From NCBI GenBank assembly GCA_021203305.1, contig JAJQBK010000053.1, positions 3,985 to 44,490 of the forward strand: DNA of 40,506 bases, in the 5' to 3' direction. The DNA comes from Lachnospiraceae bacterium. GTDB taxonomy: Bacteria; Bacillota; Clostridia; Lachnospirales; Lachnospiraceae. The notes under the pieces were generated by a model. That model did no database searches and had not been told where the DNA came from. It saw nothing but the letters and a program-made list of their open reading frames with translations. This document shows, piece after piece, positions 1 through 7,124 of the stretch. Made by a program: the position numbers and the translations under genes. The stretch's first letter is position 1; each line of letters starts with the position of its first letter.

Positions 1-2
1 CC

Positions 3-387
3 TGTGGGGTGCATTACGCGTGTGAGGTAGAGGATGAAACGGATCATGAGTTGCTTCTGGATTGCGGCCACTACGCCTGTGAGGCAGAAGATGAAACGGA
101 TCATGAGCTTCTGGACTGCGGCCATTATGCCTGTGGAGGTGGAGAGCATGACCTGTTAGGATGTGAGCACTACGCATGTGAGGATGGGAACCACGAACAA
201 CTGGTGTGCGGCCACTACGCGTGCGAGGTAGAGGACGAAACAGACCATGAGCAACTGGCGTGCGGCCACTACGCGTGTGAGATAGATGAGGAAGCGAACC
301 ATGAGCTTCTGGATTGCGGTCATTACGCCTGTGAAGACGGAGAGCATGACCTGTTGGATTGCGGCCATTACGCTTGTGATGCTATGG
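3..387 (+). repeat. Tandem 45/54-bp coding repeats (CGHYAC units)
   Basis: The units start with tgcggccattacgc-like DNA and are 45 or 54 bp long, in register with the protein repeat. Long and short units are interleaved (two long, two short, two long, then a short and a terminal unit). This suggests block duplication of a higher-order unit. Synonymous differences between copies show the array is not freshly duplicated. Confidence 0.8.
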
Positions 388-572
388 AATGCGGGCATTG
401 CGGGCTGTGCGAAAGTGAATACGAAGAAGAAGAGGGAGATGTTTACATAAACCGTCATGTGATCTGCCCTACGTGTGGCGAGTGGGTCTGCCAGAATGGG
501 TCTCATGAATACTATCTGGATGGGGAAGGAAACTATATTATTGACTGCTATGTTCAGACAGATGAAGACTGA
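3..572 (+). CDS. Acidic Cys/His repeat protein (CGHYAC repeats), 3' end only
   Basis: The reading frame is open to the left edge (TGT GGG GTG CAT at position 3), so this is the C-terminal part of a longer protein; the GTG at 9 lies inside a repeat and is unlikely to be the start. About eight units begin C-G-H-Y-A-C and continue with an acidic spacer, a His and a Leu-rich end. Units are 15 or 18 residues long. Each offers C-x-H-x2-C-x(4-8)-H, which could bind a metal. After the repeats come CGHCGLC and a CPTCGEWVC knuckle, then an acidic tail ending at TGA 570-572. There is no membrane segment in the visible part. I do not recognise a named family, though similar CGxxGHYxCDGxDH tails occur on large Clostridia proteins as far as I recall. 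Function unknown; zinc or iron binding is an inference. Confidence 0.7.
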   Translation, partial: CGVHYACEVEDETDHELLLDCGHYACEAEDETDHELLDCGHYACGGGEHDLLGCEHYACEDGNHEQLVCGHYACEVEDETDHEQLACGHYACEIDEEANHELLDCGHYACEDGEHDLLDCGHYACDAMECGHCGLCESEYEEEEGDVYINRHVICPTCGEWVCQNGSHEYYLDGEGNYIIDCYVQTDED

Positions 573-637
573 CATACGGAACGAAAAGACCAATCTGTCG
601 GGAACACAGCTGATCGTGATATCGTATGCATGAAAAT

Positions 638-672
638 ACAGGGAACGGCAACATACGCTTGCTGTTCCCTGT
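638..672. other. 13-bp stem hairpin between the repeat gene and the lgt-like gene
   Basis: ACAGGGAACGGCA (638-650) pairs with TGCTGTTCCCTGT (660-672), with one G-U pair and a 9-nt loop. No U-tract follows on the plus strand; on the minus strand a short T-rich stretch (tattttca) follows. It may be a weak terminator for the repeat-protein gene. The rest of 573-726 shows nothing else beyond the AAAGGA ribosome site near 711. Confidence 0.5.
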
Positions 673-726
673 GACTCATACGGGCGGGCTCCCCCACAAA
701 ATTGAAAGAAAGGAAGCGATTAAGAT

Positions 727-1530
727 ATGTGCCCTGTCATATTTGAATACGGTGATTTTGTAATCAGCGGCTACTGGTTTCTGATATCGATAGGGCTTCT
801 GGCGTCCTACCTCTATCTGGTTGCCGCCAATGCGAAGCTGAAAGACAGAAAAATCGCCTGGTATCATCGAAATAATCTTTTTGCGCTCTGCATGATTTCC
901 ATCCTCGCGGGAGGCACACTGCTGGGCTTTTTCGTCAATCTTCCGGGGCTGATCAGAGACTGGGATTATTATAGTCAGAGCTTCAGTCTGATCCGGGAGA
1001 AGGCGTTTTCCAATCTGGTGTTTTACGGCGGCGCGATTATGCTGATCTTCGTCCTCTGGTATTACGTGCGGCATTATCGTCTTAACGGGGAAACGGTCAT
1101 TGAACTGTTTGTCCCCGCGGCGGCGCTCTTCATGACCTTTGCGCGCATCGGCTGCTTTATGGGCGGCTGCTGTTACGGGATTGAGGTCTCATGGGGCGTT
1201 GTCTTCCCTGAAGGCTCACTGGCTCCGGCTGGGGTTGCTCTGTTTCCGAGCCAGCTGGCGGAAGCCGCGGGGCATCTGCTTTTGTTTTTCCTGTTTCTGT
1301 CTGTGAAAGATAAGCTGAGAAAAAAACAGGATCTGCTGTTTCTTTATCTGGGCGGTTACGCCGTCATGCGCTTTATCCTCGAGTATTTTCGGGGAGACGC
1401 GGACCGCGGGTATTGGCGGGGCCTTTCCACCAGCCAGTGGATCAGCCTTCTGCTGATTCTGGTCGTTGTCATTTACATATTCCGGAATATATACGCGGGA
1501 AAGGCACAGAAAGCCGGGGTGCGGCAATAA
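727..1530 (+). CDS. lgt: Lgt-family prolipoprotein diacylglyceryl transferase homologue (divergent)
   Basis: This 267-residue multi-pass membrane protein resembles Lgt, which moves diacylglycerol from phosphatidylglycerol to the lipobox Cys of prolipoproteins. The Lgt signature appears as R140-IGCFMGGCCYG-151, and the conserved C-terminal motif as GGYAVMRFILEYFRGD (about 209-224). The family's usual G-R-x-G-N-F-x-N motif has Cys in place of Asn, and the essential His of the FHGG loop is Tyr here (FYGG, 99-102). It therefore belongs to the CxxGCCYG subgroup and may be a paralogue with a related rather than identical reaction. The ATG at 727 follows an AAAGGA site. It converges on an Lnt homologue with only 16 bp between stops, so the pair may act on the same lipoproteins. 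Confidence 0.75.
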   Translation: MCPVIFEYGDFVISGYWFLISIGLLASYLYLVAANAKLKDRKIAWYHRNNLFALCMISILAGGTLLGFFVNLPGLIRDWDYYSQSFSLIREKAFSNLVFYGGAIMLIFVLWYYVRHYRLNGETVIELFVPAAALFMTFARIGCFMGGCCYGIEVSWGVVFPEGSLAPAGVALFPSQLAEAAGHLLLFFLFLSVKDKLRKKQDLLFLYLGGYAVMRFILEYFRGDADRGYWRGLSTSQWISLLLILVVVIYIFRNIYAGKAQKAGVRQ

Positions 1531-1546
1531 TCACCGCCCGCTGACT

Positions 1547-3238
1547 TCAGGAACTGAGCTTCTTAGTCCTTTTAAACGGGATCAGAAGCACAAGGACGTA
1601 CAGAAGACAAAACAGCAGCCATATATTTCCTACATACGAGTAAAGAGTGCGGCAGCTGTAAATCTCCGCTTCTCCCCGGATCACTTCTTCTTCCTGGGGC
1701 TGTGATTCCGCCGTGATCCGGCCGTTTGCATCGATAACGGCGGATATCCCGGTATTGGCGCCCCGCACGATACAGCGTCCGTTCTCTACCGCGCGCAGCA
1801 CGGAGTGCGCCAGCAGCTTGTAAACGCCGTAGGAGTTATCAAACCAGGTATCGTTGGAGAGCAGGGCCAGGAGCTCGGCGCCGTCTCTTACAGATGAAAA
1901 AGCCGGTTCCTCATAGAGCGAGTCAAAGCAGACGAGTCCCCCAATCATTCCAAAATCCGTGGAAAATAAATTACTGTCACTTCCTGGCGTGAGGGACGAT
2001 CCCAGCAGATTGATTTCATCCAGGATGGGTAACACCGATTTTAGAAAATCCTCCAGCGGCAGATATTCGCCGAAAGGAACCAGCTTGCGCTTGAAATAGG
2101 GCTGGCTGCCCACAGTGCCGTCCGGATAGAAAGCGTAAACCGCGTTATATACATCATCTGACTCATCCTGATAGAGGGCGCCGACAAGGATGACCGCGCC
2201 GCTCTCCATGGCAGCGTCCTGAATCATCAGGATCGGCTCAGCATATTTGTTCAAATAAAATGGGAGGCAGCCCTCGGTCCAGACAATCAGATCCGTTTCT
2301 TCATCTTCGGAAGCTTCTTTGGTCATACTCAGATAGTGCTCCAGCAAAAGAAGGTTGCTGTTCCCTTCCCATTTTTCGGAAGAGGAAACATTCCCCTGGA
2401 CGATCGCCACAGAAATCGTCTCAGAGGACTCGTGTTCTGTGTTCAAAGCGGCCAGTCCGTATATCAGATTCCCCGCGAAAAGAACGGCGGCACACAGGAG
2501 AGGGCATACCTTCCGGACATCTCTGCGTTCATGCACTGACGCGCGGGGTGCGCTTCGCGCAAGAAAGGACAGCTTTCCGCGTTTCCCTGATGCCATATCC
2601 TCTGAGAAAAAACACGAATAGAGAAAGAGCGCCAGAAGAGCGTTGAACAGAACCATGACAAAGCTGACAAAATACGAACCCAGCAGGGACGCGCTCTGTA
2701 TCAGCGGCGTCAGCCGATACTGGGTCGCCGCGAGTCTGACCCACGGCATCCCCAGCCACGTCTGCGACTGGCACCACTCGGCGAGCACCCACAGGGCGGC
2801 GATGGAAAGCGGATGCATCATCGACCGGCGCCCCCATGCCCTCCGTTTCCGCAGCAGCCTTAGCACGCACGGAAGAAGTCCATGCGGCAGACTGTAGAAT
2901 ATAGTTGCTCCAAACTGACCGAGCAAAATGATAAATACGGAGCCCAGCGGGCCGATGCCGGCAACATCCATGGGATAAAGCGCGTAGAGAAAAGAAGCCA
3001 GAGGAACACAATAGCTGTATCCAAACAGAAATCCCGTCCGAAACAGATGCCGCTTCCCGCTTTCCGGGTCAGTATATTGATACAGGGTTATAAAATAGGG
3101 AATCAGGGATATCCACGCAAGCCACGCTATCTGGGAGTACATGGCGGCTGCAGCCGTAACCATCCCGGAAATCACGGCCCATAGAGCGCCAGGTCTTAAT
3201 ATTTTTTTCCATGAAAATCGAATTCGTTCAAAGGGCAT
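1547..3238 (-). CDS. lnt: Apolipoprotein N-acyltransferase (Lnt) homologue
   Basis: This 563-residue protein has an N-terminal half of about six hydrophobic segments, a C-terminal nitrilase-fold (CN hydrolase) domain from about 275, and a final TM segment near 536-554. The catalytic triad of the family can be placed: E322 in VWTEG, K383 in YFKRKLVPFGEY and C437 in GLVCFDSLYEE. Lnt acylates the amino group of the lipoprotein Cys at the outer face of the membrane after Lgt and LspA have acted. The start is the ATG at 3238 (minus), with GGGAG six bases upstream. It is about 50 residues longer than the E. coli enzyme, mostly in a basic loop near 215-245. Lnt is classically a diderm enzyme, so its presence in a Firmicute-like genome is worth noting. 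Confidence 0.85.
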   Translation of the reverse strand: MPFERIRFSWKKILRPGALWAVISGMVTAAAAMYSQIAWLAWISLIPYFITLYQYTDPESGKRHLFRTGFLFGYSYCVPLASFLYALYPMDVAGIGPLGSVFIILLGQFGATIFYSLPHGLLPCVLRLLRKRRAWGRRSMMHPLSIAALWVLAEWCQSQTWLGMPWVRLAATQYRLTPLIQSASLLGSYFVSFVMVLFNALLALFLYSCFFSEDMASGKRGKLSFLARSAPRASVHERRDVRKVCPLLCAAVLFAGNLIYGLAALNTEHESSETISVAIVQGNVSSSEKWEGNSNLLLLEHYLSMTKEASEDEETDLIVWTEGCLPFYLNKYAEPILMIQDAAMESGAVILVGALYQDESDDVYNAVYAFYPDGTVGSQPYFKRKLVPFGEYLPLEDFLKSVLPILDEINLLGSSLTPGSDSNLFSTDFGMIGGLVCFDSLYEEPAFSSVRDGAELLALLSNDTWFDNSYGVYKLLAHSVLRAVENGRCIVRGANTGISAVIDANGRITAESQPQEEEVIRGEAEIYSCRTLYSYVGNIWLLFCLLYVLVLLIPFKRTKKLSS

Positions 3239-3358
3239 ATCTGCTCCCGTCTGTACTCTTATTTCTATTTCCCCGCACCCTCCTGTCCTGCCGCAAAAGA
3301 CACAGGAGAAGAGATTTTCAAAATGTTATCTTTACTGCATTCCGTCTTAATCATGAGT

Positions 3359-3387
3359 ATTATAATTCATCCCGCTCATTTTGTGAA
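3359..3387 (-). promoter_or_regulatory. Sigma-A type promoter for lnt
   Basis: Read on the minus strand: TTCACA (-35, 3387-3382), a 17-bp spacer, then TATAAT (-10, 3364-3359). The predicted start lies near 3351, giving a leader of about 110 nt before the lnt ATG. Confidence 0.6.
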
Positions 3388-3424
3388 GGACCATCTTGAA
3401 GAGCATTTCCGCATCCGGCAAGCG

Positions 3425-3442
3425 GGATAACAGTGTTATTCC
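3425..3442. promoter_or_regulatory. Operator-like dyad in the lnt / transporter divergent region
   Basis: GGATAACAGTGTTATTCC contains the perfect arms ATAAC/GTTAT around a 3-bp centre, flanked by GG and CC. It lies between the lnt promoter and the transporter operon, where a repressor or activator of either could bind. Chance occurrence is possible. The rest of 3239-3589 is AT-rich and holds no convincing gene. Confidence 0.3.
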
Positions 3443-3540
3443 ACACCGGTAGTTCCACAACGCTGAACTGCGGCGGCTGTTTTTGCGTCTGTCAGACACA
3501 GAATTTTCACAGGTCCAACAAATTTTTATCCCAATTATCC

Positions 3541-3546
3541 TATAAT
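3541..3546 (+). promoter_or_regulatory. Consensus -10 (TATAAT) for the transporter operon
   Basis: A perfect TATAAT lies 44 bp upstream of the GTG start of adaptor 1. No good -35 hexamer is present at 16-18 bp spacing (sequence there is acaaat-like), which fits an activator-dependent promoter. The strong site AGGAGG at 3576-3581 sits 8 bases before the GTG. Confidence 0.45.
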
Positions 3547-3589
3547 CTGGCAATGAGGAATTTTTAAAACAATACAGGAGGTTCGGGAC

Positions 3590-5293
3590 GTGAAGATAAA
3601 AGAATTCTGCGTAAGACACAGGAAGAGAATTATCATAACGGCGATATCAGCTGTGGTGGTTCTGGGAATTGCCGGCGGCGCGGTTTATTATTTCCTGCTT
3701 CGGGACGCGGGAGACGGCGATGCGTCTTTCACTTCCATAGGAGCAGGAATTTCCATGAGCGCGGGAGGAAGCAGCGTGACCAGCCTGGATTTGTCCGACG
3801 CCGTCACCGCCTCGGGCGTTACCAGCGTGGGGATGACCCAGGAAGCCTGGGAGGTGGAGAATCTGAGCAATATCCTTTATGTGGAGGAGGTCTATATTTC
3901 TTCCGGGGATGAGGTGGCGGAGGGAGATCTGGTCCTGAAGCTGACAGACGATTCTGTGGAAGAAGCCAGAGATACTCTGGAAACCCTGGTCAGGGAGGCG
4001 GAGCTGGCCTGCCGCACCGGCGCCATTGAGTATCAGCAGAGCCTGATTACAGCGGAATATGACAGAGATCTGGCACTGGCAAACGCAGAATACGCGCAGA
4101 CCACCTATGACAATACGGTGGCCAGCCTGACCTCCAGTGTGGAGAGGGCGCAGGAGGCGCTGGAAGAGGTCGAGGAGCAGATCGCGGAGTATGAAGAGAT
4201 GATCGCCAGCGGCGACTATTACAGCTATTATCAGGTGGGAGAGCTGAAAGAGCTTTATGATGATAACCGTGCCCTGCTGGTGCAGCTGGTGGCGGAGCTG
4301 GGCGTGGATTGGTCCCAGGTGACCGGAAGCGGCGGAGGCGGCGCGGGCAGTTCGGGAGCCTCCTCTGACAAGGTCATGGTCTGCCAGGAGCTGTATACCG
4401 TGCTGGAGCAGAATGAGCAGGACTATGAGGAAGCCCTGGCAAATTATGAGGACGCGGTGGCAAACGCCGAGCTGAATTTACAGAGCCTGCAGCTGTCCCT
4501 GAGCTCCTTGAAGGAGGAGCTGGCCCAGGCCCGGGAAAATTATGACACCCAGGTGCTGCAGGCGCAGCTGACCTATGAGAGCACCATGGCCAGTGCGGAG
4601 AGGGCTGAGAGCGATTATGAGACCGCTGTGGAGGCGGCGGAGTCGGAGTATGAAAGCCTGCTGGACGATTATGAGGACGCGCAGGAAAATCTGGCGCTTT
4701 TTGAGAGCACGGTGGGCGACGGTTATTACCGGGCCCAGGGCAGCGGCTCTGTGCTGTCGGTGACGCTTCGGGCGAACCAGTATTTAAGCAGCGACAGCGT
4801 TGTTTTCGTATACAGCAATACGGAGGAGATGACAGTGACTGTGTCCGTGGATCAGGCGGATATCGCCTCTGTCAGTGTGGGAGAGTCTGTCTATGTGCAG
4901 TCCTCCGAGAGCGGATTATACAGCGGTACCGTGACGAGCATCAATCCTGTTTCCAGCTCCAGCAGCCGGTCCAGCGTTACATATGAAGTGACTGTCACGC
5001 TGTCGGGGGATGTACAGAATTTATCCACCAATGAGACGGTAAGCGTGATTTTCGGGCTGGATCTGACGGGGATGGACAGCGCAGGAACAGCTGATGGAGA
5101 AATGGACGCTGACAGAATGGGCGCGGGCGGAGCCTCCAGGACAGACAGAGGCGGAACGAATGTTGACGGAGCTTCAGAGACAGAGAGCGGCCAGACAGAC
5201 GCGAACGAGGAATCTGAAGGAACGGAAACAGCTGACACCGCTGAGACAGAGAGCGATGAAGCAGATGGAACCGGGGAAGGAGGGCAGCAGTGA
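3590..5293 (+). CDS. ABC exporter adaptor 1 (MacA/HlyD-like membrane fusion protein)
   Basis: A 567-residue protein with a basic N-terminus and one TM anchor (14-36). A half lipoyl motif follows (LYVEEVYISSGDEVAEGD, about 96-113), then a long Glu/Ala/Gln coiled-coil region to about 390, broken by a GGGGAGSSGASS linker. The second lipoyl half and a beta-barrel domain come next. It ends in a 60-residue acidic Thr/Glu/Asp tail instead of the membrane-proximal domain seen in adaptors 2 and 3. Adaptors of this type link a MacB/YknYZ-like ABC pump to extracellular space or partners. The GTG start at 3590 is preceded by AGGAGG at ideal spacing. First gene of a six-gene operon. Family assignment is firm; substrate unknown. 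Confidence 0.8.
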   Translation: MKIKEFCVRHRKRIIITAISAVVVLGIAGGAVYYFLLRDAGDGDASFTSIGAGISMSAGGSSVTSLDLSDAVTASGVTSVGMTQEAWEVENLSNILYVEEVYISSGDEVAEGDLVLKLTDDSVEEARDTLETLVREAELACRTGAIEYQQSLITAEYDRDLALANAEYAQTTYDNTVASLTSSVERAQEALEEVEEQIAEYEEMIASGDYYSYYQVGELKELYDDNRALLVQLVAELGVDWSQVTGSGGGGAGSSGASSDKVMVCQELYTVLEQNEQDYEEALANYEDAVANAELNLQSLQLSLSSLKEELAQARENYDTQVLQAQLTYESTMASAERAESDYETAVEAAESEYESLLDDYEDAQENLALFESTVGDGYYRAQGSGSVLSVTLRANQYLSSDSVVFVYSNTEEMTVTVSVDQADIASVSVGESVYVQSSESGLYSGTVTSINPVSSSSSRSSVTYEVTVTLSGDVQNLSTNETVSVIFGLDLTGMDSAGTADGEMDADRMGAGGASRTDRGGTNVDGASETESGQTDANEESEGTETADTAETESDEADGTGEGGQQ

Positions 5294-5303
5294 TGAAAAA
5301 AAG

Positions 5304-7124
5304 ATGTCAACGAAGAAAAAGCTGAGACTTGCCGCTGTCCTTGTGGTGATACTGGCACTGATCTTCGGGGCCTGCTATACCGTTCTGATTGCCCCGTATC
5401 TTTCCCAGGAGCAGTGGGTATACATAGAGACCGAGGTGGTGCGGGGCACGCTGACGGTGGGCGTGGAAGAGAGCGGCTCCCTAGAATATGGGATCAGCAC
5501 CATCGACTATGACCTGGACCTATCCGTGACCACCAGCAGTGATGACGATGACGACGATGATGATGACGATGAGGAGACCGTAGAGAAATATCTGAAGGTG
5601 GAGGAGGTCTATGTGGCCTCCGGGCAACGGATTGAGGAGGGCGACGCCATCCTGAAATTTACGGATTCAAGCGTCAGCGACGTGAGGAAACTTCTGGAAT
5701 CAGCTCTGGTGGACGCCCGTTCCGATTACGCGGAGGCGGAAAGCACCTATGAGCTGGCCGTGCTGGAGGCTCAGACCACCTATGAGACCAGCAAGGTGGC
5801 GCAGAGCTACGCGTCGGAAATTTATGAGTATTCCAGTAGCTCCGTCAGCGACAATATTGCCTCTCTTCAGATAGAGATCGCGCAGATGCAGGCGAAGACC
5901 ACGTCTTTAGAGGAGGCGGTTACAGAGGCGCAGGAGAATTTTAACGACTTCCTCTATGGAAGTGAGGACGATACGGACTTTGAGTATTATGATTATTCAG
6001 CCCTGGAGGAGCTGTACCAGGCTACACTGGCCCTGGCGGAGGAGGAAGGGATAGAAAACACCGCCAATTACATGCAGATCATGGATCTGTATGAATCAAA
6101 GATGAGCCAGTATAATAATATGGTTTCCGCCGTGGAAAATGCCCAGGAAGCCCTGCAGGAGCATCTGGATCAGATTGAGGAGCTGCAGGAGGAGCTGACA
6201 AAAGCTCAGGAGGAGGCGGCCCTCAGTCAGCTGCAGGCCAGCCAGACCTATGAGGAAAGTGTACTGGAGGGTGAAAACGCGCAGACGACCTATAACGCGG
6301 CAGTGGAGGAGCTGAAGGAGGATCTGGAGGAGGCGGCCCAGGAGCTGGAGGAAATTCAGAATCAGCTGACCGCCTTTGAGGAATTTGTGGGAGACGACGG
6401 CATTATTTACGCGGACGGCTCCGGCATTATCACCGGGGTGGGTTATGAAGCCGGGGATACGCTGACCACAAGCGGCACAGTGATTTCCTATGCGCCGACG
6501 GGCGATATGACCATCTCCATCGACTCCACCCAGGAGGACGTGGTGAGCATGACGGTGGGGGATACGGTGGCCATTGAGTTCACCGCTTACCCGGGGGAAG
6601 CCTACGAAGGGACGATCCTTTCCATTGACACCACGGCGACATCCCGTTCCTCCTCCACCATCAGCTACGCGGTGGTGATCGGCGTGAACGGAGAGGAGGA
6701 GGCGCTCCAGAAGCTGTATGGCGGCATGACGGCGGATATCACTTTTATTACGGACCAGAGCGAGGATACTCTCTATGTGTCCCGCAAGGCGGTGGTGACC
6801 GAGGATGGAAAATCATATGTTTATGTGCTTTCTGATTCTGAAAGCGGTGAATATGAGCTGCAGGAGGTGACCACGGGCCTGAGCAACACCTCATACATAG
6901 AAATATTGTCCGGCCTGGAGGAAGGCGATATTGTATACATCGCCAGCACGGTCAGCAGCGTGGAGGAGGTAGAAGATACTTCCTCGGATACCACATCAAC
7001 AGATACTGACAGCACTGACCTGAGTGATTTCAATATGGAAGACTTCGACATGAGCGATTTTAATATGAGTGATTTTGATATGGGCGGCGGCATGTCCGGC
7101 GGCGGTATGGGAGGTGGCAGATAA
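5304..7124 (+). CDS. ABC exporter adaptor 2 with poly-Asp insert and DFxM/Gly-Met tail
   Basis: A 606-residue adaptor with TM 7-30. A run of ten Asp (80-89) sits just before the lipoyl half (LKVEEVYVASGQRIEEGD). A long coiled coil (about 120-360), second lipoyl half, beta-barrel and membrane-proximal domain follow. The tail (last about 33 residues) is four DFxM repeats followed by Gly-Met-rich sequence. ATG 5304 is chosen as the first Met before the basic/TM segment; the frame is open upstream to 5094 and ATG 5265 is an alternative. The best Shine-Dalgarno (AAGGAGGG, 5278-5285) is actually placed for ATG 5293, which opens only a 10-codon frame, so coupled translation from the upstream gene is likely. 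The ten Asp may bind Ca2+ or other cations (inference). Confidence 0.78.
   Translation: MSTKKKLRLAAVLVVILALIFGACYTVLIAPYLSQEQWVYIETEVVRGTLTVGVEESGSLEYGISTIDYDLDLSVTTSSDDDDDDDDDDEETVEKYLKVEEVYVASGQRIEEGDAILKFTDSSVSDVRKLLESALVDARSDYAEAESTYELAVLEAQTTYETSKVAQSYASEIYEYSSSSVSDNIASLQIEIAQMQAKTTSLEEAVTEAQENFNDFLYGSEDDTDFEYYDYSALEELYQATLALAEEEGIENTANYMQIMDLYESKMSQYNNMVSAVENAQEALQEHLDQIEELQEELTKAQEEAALSQLQASQTYEESVLEGENAQTTYNAAVEELKEDLEEAAQELEEIQNQLTAFEEFVGDDGIIYADGSGIITGVGYEAGDTLTTSGTVISYAPTGDMTISIDSTQEDVVSMTVGDTVAIEFTAYPGEAYEGTILSIDTTATSRSSSTISYAVVIGVNGEEEALQKLYGGMTADITFITDQSEDTLYVSRKAVVTEDGKSYVYVLSDSESGEYELQEVTTGLSNTSYIEILSGLEEGDIVYIASTVSSVEEVEDTSSDTTSTDTDSTDLSDFNMEDFDMSDFNMSDFDMGGGMSGGGMGGGR

Noticed and set aside
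3347-3619. 90-codon minus-strand frame in the lnt/transporter divergent region
   Set aside because: It overlaps the adaptor 1 start, both candidate promoters and the dyad, and has no ribosome site or recognisable motif.
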